Below, piece by piece: positions 22,466-35,206 of a stretch of DNA of 64,000 nucleotides. The stretch covers positions 21,826,356-21,890,355 of the forward strand of contig CM060470.1 in the NCBI GenBank assembly GCA_030544235.1. Reading direction: 5' to 3'. This DNA comes from Lepturacanthus savala (Eukaryota > Chordata > Actinopteri > Scombriformes > Trichiuridae). Every line of letters begins with the position of its first letter. The first letter of the stretch is position 1. The notes below the pieces were generated by a model. The model saw only the letters and a list, made by a program, of their open reading frames with translations. It ran no database searches and was not told the DNA's origin. Position numbers and translations under genes: made by a program.

Positions 22466-24205
22466 AACTGCTTCTTCAATGATTTCACTTAAGAATGGCA
22501 GATTTGACATGGGCCTGTCATTACTGATTTGTCTAAATTGTTCTTTTTAAAATAAAAAAAAAAAAAAGATTTCCCTGCTAAAAATGTAACATTCAGTCAG
22601 GCCAGGAGGAGACACTGGCATGTTTCCAGGTTGAGGGCTGCTTATTGTACTGATATCTATGACATGTCTTCTGAGGAGGCCAGATCAGGCCAAACTTCAT
22701 AAAAATACCCAATTTAAATAAAAAAATTGTTTGTATGTGTAGGATAAGCAATATGTAAGATATTTTAAAAGTAATGTTGTTGTTGAGTCTTTGTTTAATT
22801 CGGTATCTAGTTTGTAGGTAAATATGGATCCACGTGTGGGTGATATCTATTATCGGCCCACTTGGCTCTGATTTTGTGGGCTGGTGCATGACCAAAGTGG
22901 ACTGATGACACATCTTTCCCTCTTCTTTCTGTATAATGGACTCAAACTGCCCACAGAGCGACTGGTCCAGGACTGGTGTTTTCCCAGGTGATTCCCCGTC
23001 CACTGGTCCTTAAAGCCATTTTGTGATTCAATTGAAAATCATTCATGTATTTCCACTTCAAATCATGTCCAATAGTTTACTTGTTAAGTGAATACTATAG
23101 ATGCACCTTTATCAAATTATTCATCCGGATTATCACATTATGTAAAATGTACATCTGTCTTATTGAAATAGTGAATTGTCCTTATATATTCTTCTGCTCC
23201 CACTTTGTTGGTGTTGTATTGAATGGCTTTTTAATTTTGTTGTTGTTTAACTTTTTAAACCACATATATAAAAAATGAGTCAAATGAATGAGTATGGGAC
23301 ATGTCTGCAATAATGTGGCCTTGAAAATGACCCCTTCATTACAGACTGAGTCAAGAGCTGACAGAAATTAATTGCAGACATTATGGACAGGGAAGCTGAA
23401 TGTTCATTTACTGACCAACATCCAGCCCTCAGCACAGCTCATTCATTACACTTAGAGACATGTTCCGACTACCAGCTCTAATTATGATAAACAACCGGTA
23501 ATTGAACTTGGTCTGTTGTCATTACCACTACACCATATTGTCTCAGCTAATATATTAAATGTTACAAACACAAAAAAATTGTTTGTAAAGGGGGAGGGAG
23601 CTGGTTGTCATGAGTTTTTTTGTTCTTTTTTTTAAATAGGCATTATGGGAGTTTTGATTTCAGCATTTGTTAGTCTGCGCATGTTGACCTGATGACGGGA
23701 TAAAGACATGTTCATGAGGAGAACTGGCTATTAATGAGGCCGCTCAGAGGACGAATATTTCATGGACGGCTGCACTGAGCTCTACATTTTACAACCTACA
23801 TTTAACTACAAAGCAACTTCACTTATATTTCTGCCCTTTGCCTGCAACGTGATCATATATGGAGAAGTCCTCCGAAATCTCACAGTTCATCAGGGAAATT
23901 AACTTGATCTCTGCAAACAAAACCTCTACATAGTTGGAGGAGAAGATGAAGTGGCTGAATGAACCATTAAGCCCTTATGTGGACTCAAATAGCGACAGGG
24001 TGGAACGGGGCCAGTGGCCGCAGTTTCCACCGAACACATTAAAACATGATGAAACTATGATTCTTTCTTTCAATATTCAAAACTGTCACCATTTCTCAGA
24101 AGGAGACATCAAACTGATGATTTTGACATGATCTAGCCCTGCAGGAAAGAAGAAGCTGCACAGTCATTACTAGTCCCATTTTGACATATTATTACTTCAT
24201 ACATA
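22466..24205. other. No gene seen
   Basis: AT-rich with an A run at 22553-22567. A 65-codon frame at 23934-24131 has moderate composition but no motif I know. No splice-flanked exon is evident. Confidence 0.5.
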
Positions 24206-24673
24206 CACTCACCGGCCACTTTATTAGGTACACCATGCTAGTAACGTGTTGGACCCCCTTTTGCCTTCAGAACTGCCTCAATTCTTCGTGGCATAGATTC
24301 AACAAGGTGCTGGAAGCATTCCTCAGAGAGTTTGGTCCATATTGACATGATGGCATCACACAGTTGGCGCAGATTTGTCGGCTGCACATCCATGATGCGA
24401 ATCTCCCGTTCCACCACATCCCAAAGATGCTCTATTGGATTGAGATCTGGTGACTGTGGAGGCCATTTGAGTACAGTGAACTCATTGTCATGTTCAAGAA
24501 ACCAGTCTGAGATGATTCCAGCTTTATGACATGGAGCATTATCCTGCTGAAAGTTGCCATCAGAAGTTGGGTACATTGTGGTCATAAAGGGATGGACATG
24601 GTCAGCAACAATATTCAGGTAGGCTGTGGTGTTGCAACGATGCTCAATTGGTGCCAAGGGGCCCAAAGAGTGA
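24206..24673 (-). mobile_element. Tc1/mariner element, right-end fragment
   Basis: The terminus CACTCACCGGCCACTTTATT at 24206, next to TA, is the TIR of a Tc1/mariner family abundant in teleosts. The transposase C-terminus follows on the minus strand. The element is cut off at about 24673, 5' of the second catalytic Asp, and the other TIR is absent. Confidence 0.85.
24238..24666 (-). pseudogene. Tc1/mariner transposase, C-terminal 142 residues
   Basis: This open frame encodes the catalytic C-terminal part of a DDE transposase. FQQDNAPCHKAG (residues 39-50) has the second catalytic Asp at 42. WPPQSPDLNPIEHLWD (68-83) has the Glu at 79. Thirty-six residues separate them, so the spacing reads DD36E rather than the classical DD34E. 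The N-terminal helix-turn-helix domains and the first Asp are missing, so the fragment cannot be active. The frame is still open over 142 codons, so this copy is young or little mutated. Stop is TAG at 24238-24240. Confidence 0.85.
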
Positions 24674-24700
24674 TTCTATAATTGCTCATACATTTGCAAT

Positions 24701-25071
24701 AAGGGCGACACAGTGGAGCAGGGGTTAGTGCTGTTGCCTCACGGCAAGAAGGTCGCAGGTTCAAGACCTCCTTGGGTCCTGGGTCTGGGACCTTTCTGTG
24801 TGGAGTTTGCATGTTCTCCCCGTGTCTGCGTGGGTTTTCACCGGGTACTCCGGCTTCCTCCCACAGTCCAAAAACACGCTCAGGTTAATTGGCAACTCTA
24901 AATTGCCCGTAGGTGTGAGTGTGTGAGTGAATGGTGTGTGTGCCCCACGATTGGCTGGCGACCATCTGGGGTGTATCCCTGCCTCTCGCCGTAACACGCT
25001 GGGATAGGCTCCAGCAGACCCCTGCGACCCTAATGAGGAATAAGCAGGTATAGAAAATGACTGACTGACTG
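24701..25071 (+). mobile_element. tRNA-derived SINE, full-length copy
   Basis: The head GGGCGACACAGTGGAGCAGG is followed by box-A-like TTAGTGCTGTTG and a box-B-like GGTTCAAGACC. The body has the conserved block GTGGAGTTTGCATGTTCTCC, then GGCTCCAGCAGACCCC, and a GACTGACTGACTGA tail. It is flanked by an 11-bp direct repeat, ACATTTGCAAT (24690-24700 and 25072-25082), as expected for LINE-driven retroposition. It lies just after the truncated end of the Tc1/mariner fragment. The family name is not certain. A polymerase III origin is inferred from the box sequences. Confidence 0.8.
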
Positions 25072-25082
25072 ACATTTGCAAT

Positions 25083-25724
25083 ATAAGCAAATTCAGCGAA
25101 AGTTATTAAAGTTGCAAGGATTGTTCAAGATGAACTACACCTTACCTGGAAAGTAGACGAGAGCAGGCAGAAGCTGGAGTGACAACAAACTGTAGTGAAG
25201 TCGGACATTATCCAGCCACCTTCAAAGCAGAATATTCAGGAAGTCACAGATATGTTCACATCTTCTTTGATCTGTACATAGTCTACTAGTAGTTTGCAGG
25301 AGAGGGATAGTTAAGACTGTGTTACTTAGCTTGCAAAAACAAGAAGTTATACAAAATGGACAAAGAAAGAAAACCTGTAAAAAGAAAATATACATATTCA
25401 ATTAAATCCTTTAATGCAAAAAGAGGTGGGAAGAAGTCCAAATTTATTTACTCCTGCTCCTTCTTCATTAATTATTAACACAAAACAGTTCGTTATTTTT
25501 ATTTTATTTATTTAGTTATTTATTTTATGACTTAAACTTCAGTATTACTATTATTAGGCTATTTTTATTATTATCCTATTGTTATCTGATGTATGCATTG
25601 CCTATACCGGTGTGTACATGTGTATGCACATGTCTGTCATTATGTTTATTATTTGATTCATGTGCTGTTGGAAAAAACTTGCCCACAAAATTCTAATAAA
25701 TATTTGATCACAAAAAAAAAAACA
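25083..25724. other. No gene seen
   Basis: AT-rich sequence between two SINE copies. It holds several A/T tracts and nothing recognisable. Confidence 0.55.
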
Positions 25725-26062
25725 GGTGACGTGGTAGGGCAGTGGGTAGTGCTGTTGTCTTACAGTGAGAAGGTTGCAGGTTCAAGACCTTGAGCTGGGA
25801 CTTTCTGTGTGGAGCTTGCATGTTGTGTCTGTGTAGGATATATTCAGCTTCCTCCTATAGTCCAAAAACATGCTGAGGTTAATTGGAGACTAAATTTTCA
25901 TAGGTATGGGGGTGTGAGTGAATGGTGTGTGTGCTGCATGTTAGGCTTGAGACCATCTGGGGTGTATCCCTGCCTCTCGCCTGTAATGCGCTGGAATCGG
26001 CTCCAGCAGACCCCTGTGACCCTAATGAGGAATAAGCCAGTATAGAAAATGACTGACTGACT
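25725..26062 (+). mobile_element. tRNA-derived SINE, diverged copy
   Basis: Same family as 24701-25071, with box B preserved (GGTTCAAGACC), several small deletions in the body and a GACTGACTGACTG tail. No clear target duplication is visible. It abuts repeat R2 at its 3' end. Confidence 0.8.
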
Positions 26063-26310
26063 GTTTTGTGGAAGAAAGGTGCTGCAAGAGATAACAGACA
26101 ATGAGTTTCTCAAAGCTGCATCACTGATTATTCAATGCATCCACTGAAAAACTTGTCAGAGAAATAGCGTATTAAATTCTACTATTTGATTCCTGGATCT
26201 ACATTAAACTAAATTAAATGACACTGATCTGGGTGTTACCAGCATGTATAAATATGCTTAAGTTTAAGAAGCAACTGCACCAGTATTTTATATGCAGACC
26301 AATGGTGTAT
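26063..26310 (+). repeat. Unnamed repeat R2, copy 1
   Basis: This segment is homologous to 36818-37045. Shared blocks include TTTTGTGGAAGAAAG, ACAATGAGT, CTGATTATTCA (TGATTATTCA in the other copy), CAGAGAAATAG, GACACTGATCTGGG and TTTATATGCAGA. It lacks TIRs or coding sequence that I can see. It begins where the preceding SINE tail ends, so it could be the sequence the SINE inserted into. Confidence 0.7.
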
Positions 26311-28560
26311 GAGATGAGGCAGTGCAGTGATTCTGAAAGCAATGTAGGTTAGGTGCATAAAAACAATCAGTATGAATGTGACATTGAGTAAAGGACAAGC
26401 TGCGATTTGATGGAGACAAGATTATACAGTCAGTGTACTGTGTGATGCTGTAGATGAAATGGAAGTGCATTCATTTCACTGGCAAATTGTGTAGAACTGA
26501 ATGTAACGGGATGATTTTGTGAAGCTTTTTCGCACTGGACCAAGAATTTATCTCACACATCACTTATTGCATCTCAGAGAGAAACCAACCGAATATTGCT
26601 GCCTCATACACTGCTGTAAAATAAATACATGGAATTTGATAAACATCACTTAATCCTTTCGCAGTAAACACATTCCATCAACTCAGACCAATTTATCACA
26701 CTACTGTCAGAAATTACAGAAAGAAAAGAAATACTTTTATATAGCCTGTACTTCCGCCTTCCAGTTAAATGGAAGCAAATTTAACTTTTGATTCCATGAC
26801 TCATACATACATGTGTCTATTTAAAACATAGTTTTAAATGTCAAGAAAGTGTGAAAATACATAAACAATGTGAGATGAGAGAAGTAGTTAATTAGCTGTT
26901 TTAAAGCAAAATGGAGAACTTCAATATTAACCTTATTATTATTTTTTTTTTATAAAAAGAGGAACTTATTGTATTGATATAAGTTGACAAACATCATGTG
27001 TGATTCATGGCACAAATCAAATGGTCCTTAGTGACCATCATGCATAATTTTTACTGAAATTGTGTCCCATGGGAAAGTGCTTAGGCTCTGTACACCATTT
27101 ACTAATTAGACTGTAATGCTTGGGGAAACATTGGGATTCATCACTTTATGTTGTTTTTTATTCACAGCTGTGATATAATCTTCTAAACGTGGCCACTCAC
27201 ACCTTCTTTCCTTTTGTTAGTTTGTTACAGTGTGATGTTGACATGAAAAACCTCTACACCAAAGCCACAAAATATATTTTTTCATCAATAAAAAGGAAAT
27301 GTTGAAAACATGCACATTTAAAAATGAATTACAACAAACAAATTCAGCTTCACTCCCTTCATATTTTCCTCTGCCAACATACCCAGGCGATGATATTGTC
27401 GAACAGATTAAATTAAAGAGGATTCATATTTACATGTATTGGGGTTGACATGTCTCTGCTGTGCATTTCTCAGAGATATTTGTTGAATGTACTTTTTTTC
27501 TTTTTCCCCACACTGTGGATAACATGTATAATTAATACTAACAAACTGTGCTTTGATGTTGACCTGCAGCAGCTCTGTAGAGGAAAACATTCTATTTTTC
27601 AATGAATTCTATCATTTCATTCTTCAGAAATCTGTCAGTTGATTGCAGATATGTCGCTTGTCCATTTTGTTGAATTAGTTTGGGTATGTCATTATAGGTG
27701 GATTTGCTCCAAAATGAGGGTGGAGTGCAAGAGGTTAAATGTAATTGAGTATGAAATCACACAATTTAAAGTTGAGCTTGATAATTCAAATGCAGGTTTT
27801 TAAATCAATACACAACAACTGGGACTGATGGGACCAAAAAAGCTGATCTCTCAGCCCTGAATTTCTAGTCTCACATTACCAGATCAAACATATCCCTATC
27901 TACCAATTGTCTGGAGATATTTAGATATTAAATGCAAATTAGTTGCTTGAATGGCAGAAAAAAAACAATACTAACAAAGCTATAGCTGGTACACATCCAC
28001 GTTTATCCCCCTTTAACTACATCAAGGACATAAGTTACCAGTAATAATGCCCTCCTCCCATTCTCCTCCGCAGTGAAACTTATAATTTCTGTAATGTCCT
28101 TCGCAGCAGATGCGTCGTCCAGCCGGACAGATGAATCATGTCCTCATAAAAGTCTCTGTTTTTAACCAGTGAATAAATATTAGCTGTAAATGAGACACAT
28201 GCCAACTATGAAAGAATTTCCTTTTGTGACTGTAGCAGAGCTGTATAATATATACCATGTTTTGTGGTAGGATAGTATTCACGAGGATACATCTTCTGCA
28301 AGTCAAAAGACAGGCCAGGCTAGTCAAGGTGACTTAAGGGGGTACAGATAAGATCTTGACTGTGACTGTTTTTGTCCAAATTTCAAATGGATAAAAGGAC
28401 ATGGACATACATTGACATAAGGAGATACATGCAAATACAGTTATTATCAGAAAAAATAAAAATAAATCTTGTACTTCATATCTTTTCTTGTATAGTATAA
28501 CAACCTGTGCATGTTACTGCTATATGTGTTTATAAAAATAATAAATGTGTGTAGGCCCAG
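26311..28560. other. No gene seen
   Basis: AT-rich sequence. A TGGAGTGCAAGAGGTTAA at about 27719-27736 looks like a piggyBac-type right end next to TTAA, but no matching left end was found. Confidence 0.5.
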
Positions 28561-28712
28561 ATTCTGTTCTGTTAGGTGATAGTACTGTGATTTCCTGAGG
28601 GTCTGTGAACACATCTTTAAGTAAGACAGCTACAGCCCAAGGTAGCCTGTGTTAGTGTGAGGAATAAAATAGCAGCTAAACTGGCTAACGTCTTAGCGTG
28701 TGGTTTACGAGG
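28561..28712 (-). repeat. Unnamed repeat R3, copy 1
   Basis: Its reverse complement matches 39682-39923 in order: AAACCACACGCTAAGACGTT, TTTAGCTGCTATTTTATTCC, CTAACACAGGCTACC, GATGTGTTCACAGACCCTCA and CTATCACCTAACAGAACAG. This copy lacks about 106 bp found in the middle of the other. See the 39.7-kb copy for a possible link to a hAT element. Confidence 0.7.
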
Positions 28713-29398
28713 ATCTTTTCAATACTTCTTTATGCTGGCTGTATGATCGGTGCAGGAAGAAATATGACAACAGAGGTTTGAATTGTAATGAAAGCACTGG
28801 GAAGCAACATGAGGAAGAGCCGTGATATGGAGCTATACACTGTAACTAAAGTGCTGCTGCATGATAGTGCTGTGATATGTAAGTCTCTGGCATTTTTAGC
28901 TTTTCATAGTAATACTAATGCTTTAAATATCCATAAAAAAATCCACAAAAAGGATCCACACCATTGTACCATTGTAATGTGCAAGCTACAAAACTTGAGG
29001 TTGATCTGACAAACAGAAAGATATGCAAAGCACAGACACACAGATGCTCCTTGCTTTTATATATAGCTGGATGGATGGAAATATGAAAGAGATAAAAGCT
29101 TGGAAAGCTCAGAAATCAAGTTAACATCCATGTTGAAAACACACCTATAACTATTGAGCTGAAACTGCACTAGAAGGGGTCCATCGGGTTGATCAGGATC
29201 AAAAGGGGCTTAGCAGATCGTTCATGTAATAGTGACATGAGGACAGACAAAAAAAAAAAAAGAAAAAACCCTAAAAGGCACCAAAATCAATGTTAGTTAA
29301 TGAGGACTTTCAGGAGAGAAGTAAGGACCATTTCAGCTGAGTGCTGTGAGAGAAAGAGATGATATTTCAGTTGTGAATATGTTATATATATAGTTGTG

Positions 29399-29402
<4 letters not shown>
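28713..29402. other. No gene seen
   Basis: AT-rich. It holds an A run at about 29250-29262. The 73-codon frame at 28788-29009 has no motif. Confidence 0.5.

Positions 29403-29469
<67 letters not shown>
29403..29469. repeat. (TA)n microsatellite
   Basis: About 33 TA units, preceded by a shorter TA run at 29382-29392. Confidence 0.97.
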
Positions 29470-29474
<5 letters not shown>

Positions 29475-31554
29475 GCCTCTTATAAGGATTTATAATCAAG
29501 AAGCAATTACAAAATCTGGAGAGGAAGCTGATTACCCCACTGCCTTTTCCTAGGTAAATTCTATTAAATTTGCTATATAAGTGTTAATAATATCATTATA
29601 AACATTTATTTTATTGTAAGACATTTATATGAAACTCATCAATTTGTAGATGCATAAGAATCTTAATAAAAGCCTCCAGAATGTCTTAAAAGCATTTTTG
29701 AGATCAACTCTACCTATTAAATCATTGGTAAACCTTTACTACACTTATATTGCTTCATTAAGTTTTATTGTCATTTATTATCAGTAGACTCAGCTTTTTG
29801 CAGCAACTAAATCTAAATTAGGTCCAATGCCTTATTGAGGTAAACAAATCATTTCCTTACTATATCCTATATACTATATTAACAGTTCAATAACTTAAGA
29901 AAATAAAAAAAACAATACAATGCCACAAAAAAGTGAAATTATTGATATATATGATATATTATTATTGTCACTATAATCACATGTGACAAATAATTATTGA
30001 TGACTGATTGATATAGCAAAATAAATTAGTAATAGATTATTATATTTTCCATGCAATAGACATTAATGTACCATACAATATATTTTCTGAAACATAACTA
30101 AATAAAACATTCTAGTTTTTGTTTATTGTATGGGGAATAATCTATTACTAATTTAATTTTCCATATATTTACTGGGTAAATACCTCATAATTAGGGCATC
30201 ACATTAAAAATGTTTCTCCCTGGACAGAGATAATCATCATTTTGTGCAAATATTCTCTTTGGTGGAGGGTATGAGGATGTGCACAAGTTACATATTGGGT
30301 TTTTTAACTACGTCTAAATGTTTAAAGTGTAAGTGAACGTTTTGGGATGTTAAATCATGTTTTAAGGTCTTTGTCCAACAAGCTAGAAATATACGAGCAG
30401 AAACTCAGGCATGAACCCACGGTTTATCTGATTGGGATCTTTTCTGTAAATATGTCTGCAGATTGCACTAGCATCTACGCTTGTTAGCTTTCATGGTACA
30501 AAGTTCAGTAAGAGGTTACAGATTTACTTTGGAAAGGGTTAAATTCTAATTTCATGCAGTTATGATATCTTATCTGGCAGATGTGTCAGTTCGCTCAGGC
30601 ACCAAATCAGTTTCTCGGTTTTGTGGAACCATTTCAGGTTTCGCATAGATAAATTGATCCATCTGAGAAATTGTTAAGTAGAGCATTGTCCTGGGCTCCT
30701 GGCAGACACCATTGGGAAATCATAGGATTGTCCTCGGCAATGACATGAATGACGGCTCTGGCAGCCACAGTGAGAGTTTTAATCAGGCATGATGACAGAG
30801 GAGAGACAGAAGCCTGTAGAGCAGAATGCAGAAGCAACAAATACAAAAATAAGTCATGACAATGACTGATCTAATGTTTATTCTGGACTTATTCTATCAC
30901 TGATTTCATGATAGCAGATAATTAAAGCATTTCACTGCATCTAAATCTGTGTTATGCTACATTGCTAAATGATTGCAAACTAAATATCCATTTGGGAGGG
31001 TTTTTTTGTTTTGTTTTACGTGATTTCTTATGTATTTGTTGACACAGATTCAAATACAATCATACATATATCAGTGAGAGAAGAATAGATATATCTATCT
31101 ATATATCTAGATTAAAAAAAAAAGTTGATTTTGTGTGATAAGGTAAGCTTTAATAGTGAGAGTGGTGATAGTAAGATATGAGGAGAGTGCTGGTAATAGT
31201 AAGAATGCATTTAATTAAATAAAAACACAGTCAAATACAATGAGGTTAAGAATAAAATTAAACAGCCAAGATAGAAAACAATGCAATAATTAAATAAAAA
31301 AAAGAGAATTAAGAGACTTGGCCCAATGTTAGCATTGTTAGCCATCATGATGCTAGCTGTCACTCGGACCTAGCCGAGTACGATTGCATCGAACAAAAGG
31401 TAATTTAAACTAGAACAATGACAATAACAACAAGGAAACTTTAATATTTATAGAACAATGAAATATATGAGTGTGATTTATTTACAGTGTAAGGCCAACA
31501 AATAGTCTCTGTTTGTCATTTGGCTTCACATGGAAAATCCACGATGGGTCTGAA
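29470..31554. other. No gene seen
   Basis: Very AT-rich with no recognisable element. A GATA/TATC-like patch lies at 31086-31110. Confidence 0.5.
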
Positions 31555-31635
31555 ATCAGACATCCCAAGTCTCCCGGAAGTTATTGAGAGTGGCTCCATG
31601 ATGCCGGTGAGTCGGGTATCCCGGATCTTATACTA
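31555..31635. repeat. Possible dispersed repeat fragment
   Basis: GACATCCCAAGTCTCCCGGA and GATGCCGGTGAGTCGGGTAT resemble a CpG-rich dispersed fish repeat that I recall only loosely. It stands out by its higher G+C. No boundaries are visible. Confidence 0.3.
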
Positions 31636-32007
31636 TGTGAGTGTTTTGGTTTTTTTTTTATAAATATGCAATGCGAGAGCGTGCAGGCAAAACAGTAACT
31701 TGTGCATTAGACGTGTTTTGAAACCTGTCAGTCCAATCGCCATGCATCACCACTACATTCTGATTTTACTCCAATCATTGGTCATGCATTGACTAGAGAC
31801 CAGGAAGCGGTATGGGAATGTATGGACATGTAATTTATTTATTTATGATAGGTAGCTGATAATGAAAGAACTCGTCTTCAAGATAAACATGTTCTAACAG
31901 ATTTATAGTCAATAAAATGTTAATACAGCTGCACAAATGTGGCCATTCATTTTTTGACAGGGCAGGAAAGTTCAGCTTCCCTTGCAGTCTTAAAGAAATC
32001 GCCACTG

Positions 32008-32008
<1 letters not shown>
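31636..32008. other. No gene seen
   Basis: Mixed sequence with some CpG near 31670-31740, perhaps part of the same old insertion as the block before it. Confidence 0.45.
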
Positions 32009-32055
<47 letters not shown>

Positions 32056-32073
32056 GTGTGTGTGTGTATATAT

Positions 32074-32120
<47 letters not shown>

Positions 32121-32140
32121 ATATGTATATATATATATAT
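32009..32140. repeat. Compound (CA)n-(TA)n-(TG)n microsatellite
   Basis: A CA array at 32010-32038 is followed by TA, TG, TA, CA and again TA blocks to 32140. It makes false Tyr-Ile/Thr-His repeat proteins. Confidence 0.95.
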
Positions 32141-33289
32141 CAGAGGGTTCAGAGGGTCACTCAGTCAATAGGGACAATATTACCAAGCCAATATATTCTT
32201 TGGATCCACATCAGCATGAGCCAATTGGAGGCAAGGAAAGACAAAGAAGAAGGAGAGAATTTAATATTGAGCCAAATAAATCCAGGTAAAAAAGTAAAGA
32301 ACATCAGGTGAAGGGACCTGACCATGGAGGGACTATTTCATTTTCTCTAATTTCACAAAAAGAGAGGGCACCTCTTATCCAGAGGATCTGAATGGAGGAG
32401 CAGAGCCTCGGCCAGTGCAATATACGAGAAAAGCTTTTGTGAAAGGGCAGTGGATGGTCAGCAGCTAGTACACAGCAAACAGGACAACTAACGGTGAGAG
32501 GTGGATATTTACCAACATAATGGCTGAAAGAGAATCGAAAACAGAATTCCAGACTGATGAGAGGGCAGGAAGGACCAACAATACATGTGGGAGAGCTCAG
32601 CAGGAGGTTACATTTATCACCGTTTGGATCAGGGCCAGGATAGATAAGGTTAACCGTTGGGGCTTGGGAGCAAAACAGACAATTTCTAATGACGATTAAG
32701 AATTGTCTCTTAAAAGGATTCAGTGCTTTGTATTCACGATATAATCTATTGGGTTAAACGACTGCTGCAAACATTTTTACATGCACACACACAAAGGTTG
32801 AACATCCTAGGCATAGCAAAAGAAGAAAATCATTAAATACAGGCAGTGGGAGGTTTCACCACACTTATTTCTTGATGATTCTGCATGTGTTTATGTATTG
32901 TTTTGTGTTTTTAGGAAAATCAGTTCCACTATACCTTTAATCAGGGATCAATCATTTAGTTTTTGGGGATTAGCTCCCTTAAAGATTTTGCTATCAATAG
33001 TTAATTCCTTGACACAGGTGTCTCTAACTGAGCTAAAGCAAGAGTTATGGCCAAAACTACACTTCTATCGGCTGAACGGCATCAGCTGTTTCTACTATTC
33101 ATCCCAGTCTTACTCATTCACAGCTGTGCAGCTATAACCTTCAAATCATCTTCAGGCAGAGGCACAGCATAGGAAATGTAACCTGACATTATCACTGATA
33201 ACTCTGCTGATCACATTCAAGCCAACAGTTTGAAATGCCATATTGTTGATTTAATTTAACTTTATATTATTATGTGTAATGTATGTTTA
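32141..33289. other. No gene seen; purine-rich segment
   Basis: From 32220 to 32680 the plus strand is unusually rich in A and G with moderate G+C, as in transcribed or formerly coding DNA. Stops occur in every frame and no domain is readable. Confidence 0.4.
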
Positions 33290-33480
33290 TTGACCGCTTA
33301 AGACCCTAGCCCATTTTTCAGTTTTCCTGCTATAAATAACAAATATGAAATATCACTACAACCACAAAGGTTATGTACTTAAACTTGGTATCAAAAGAAA
33401 TATACAACATGTGAGGTGACTACAGAAATGTCTGAATCAATTCATCTTGCTTTTATAGAGCAAATATAGTTACAATATTG
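33290..33480 (+). mobile_element. Possible piggyBac-like MITE end
   Basis: TTGA followed by CCGCTTAAGACCCTAGCC resembles a TTAA-flanked piggyBac-type terminus with one target base mutated. The complement of a similar motif, CCTCTTAAGACCCG, ends at 58992. No opposite end was found. Confidence 0.3.
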
Positions 33481-33649
33481 TAAAAGAGGAAAAAAAAAAT
33501 CTAACTACACAGAAAAATTCTTCATTAAAAACAAGGCTGAACCGACCCAAATGATTAATATTAGTTCAAACATCAATTATTTGTGAATAAAATCATATAA
33601 ATTACACTAAGGATCATTAAATAACATGAATAATATATTCTGTACAATG

Positions 33650-33752
33650 TTTAAAAATGAGATTATAAAGCACCCAATTAAATAATCACACAAACAGCTC
33701 AAATCTAAATTAAATATAAAACAAAAAATAGCGGGTAGTTGCAGCCCTACTA
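33650..33752 (-). mobile_element. Possible hAT-like MITE end
   Basis: Read on the minus strand, TAGGGCTGCAACTACC at about 33737-33752 resembles the terminus of a GCTGCAAC-type repeat, also seen at 61163. Only one end is recognisable. Confidence 0.35.
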
Positions 33753-33755
33753 CTG

Positions 33756-35206
33756 ATGTTATATTATTTTCTTATTGTATTGGTGATGTGGATATTGATG
33801 ATATATGATACTGTAACAGTAACATTGTATTTTACAACAGATAAAAAATACTTTATTTATTGTAGCTGAGGTTTTCTAATGAAATATATGCATACAACTC
33901 AATGCTGCCTCTGTATCAGGGGGTTTAAGATTTGAATATGTTAAAGGGGATTAGCTCTTTCAGTAGAATCTTCATCCCTGCTTGGATTCTGTAAGAGGAA
34001 GAGTATAATGAAAGGCTAAAAAAATGGAACATTTTCTGACCTAGGTGCTCTCCACTCTTTGCTTTTAACATCTGGGTAACATCTGTCCACTTCGACCCCG
34101 CTGCTGTGTCCAACTTTACCGTCTAAACATGTGAAAACTGACCAACATGCAGAGCTAAGAATGTGTAACAGTGCTATAAGATTCAGATATCACAGCACAG
34201 ACTACCATGACGACAAACAGCTGAGCTCCGTTAAGTCTCCAAGTGGACAAAGAGAGGTGAGATAAAGGGGGCTAAAGGAAGCTGTGTGAAGCTTAAGCCT
34301 TAAAAACCAATGTCCTTATACATGTCTGTCTGTTCCACACAGTGGGACTGAGTCAGACACCATGAAAAGCGGCTTACAGCTATTGTTGCGCTCTCAGCTG
34401 TTAAAGGTTGAATGAAAGCCCCGTGTGAGGAAGGAAGTCATGTTGTCCTACTGCTGTGTGTCTGTTCTTCTGAATGAGCCTTGAGTGCCATTTGAAGGTT
34501 TTCAATGGTGACATTTAAGCAAAGAGAGGAGTTTGAATATTTAATGTCTGTGTTGTCCTCTGTAACCAAAACAATTGTTTGCAAAAGTTTCTATTCATGT
34601 TTAAACGAACCACTGTTGATGCATTTTTCGTGCATTGTCGACTGCATTCAATGCAATGCAATTAGAGCTCTGGAAAAAAAAATAAGAAACCGCTGCATTA
34701 TTTTTCTGAAATCATCATCTCTACATGTATTTCAGCCATTCCATTCAAGCGTCTGTTGAATTCCAACACATGCACACCCCATTCTACTTAAAGACATACC
34801 AGGAGTGTAATAAAGTCACCCAAGTGACCCAACAGTGGTAAAGACTTGTGGAGAACATGCCAAGATACATGAAAGCTGTGATTAAAAATAAGGGTTATTG
34901 CACCAAATATTGATTTCTGAACTCATCTTAAGTGTAAACATTGGTATTATGTTACCCCACTCACTGCTGCAGTTTTGTGATCTTTCATTTGACATGTTTA
35001 CAATTTTCTAGACATATACTTCATGTTTGCAGATTTACTTCTTCATGTGCATTCATGAGAATATGGAGACATTATTGTGACCTGTAACTAGTTTTATGGC
35101 ATTCTGCAGCATTACAGCATTTCCCTTCCCTGTGTGTAATGATAGTGCAAGTACCTGTAATAAACTTAAAAAAAAAAAAAAGTTGTCACTGCATTGTTAG
35201 TATTTT
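33756..35206. other. No gene seen
   Basis: Mixed, moderately AT-rich sequence. Several stretches around 34100-34450 have balanced composition, but there is no open frame with recognisable motifs and no RNA gene. A poly-A tract lies at 35167-35180. Confidence 0.5.

Noticed and set aside
22593..23003. 136-codon minus-strand frame
   Set aside because: AT-rich composition with no family motif. No support as an exon.
24701..24780. tRNA gene
   Set aside because: The tRNA-like boxes belong to a SINE head. It lacks a complete cloverleaf and has the SINE body downstream.
27719..27736. piggyBac right end (TGGAGTGCAAGAGG next to TTAA)
   Set aside because: No matching left TIR with TTAA was found upstream, so it is not listed as an element.
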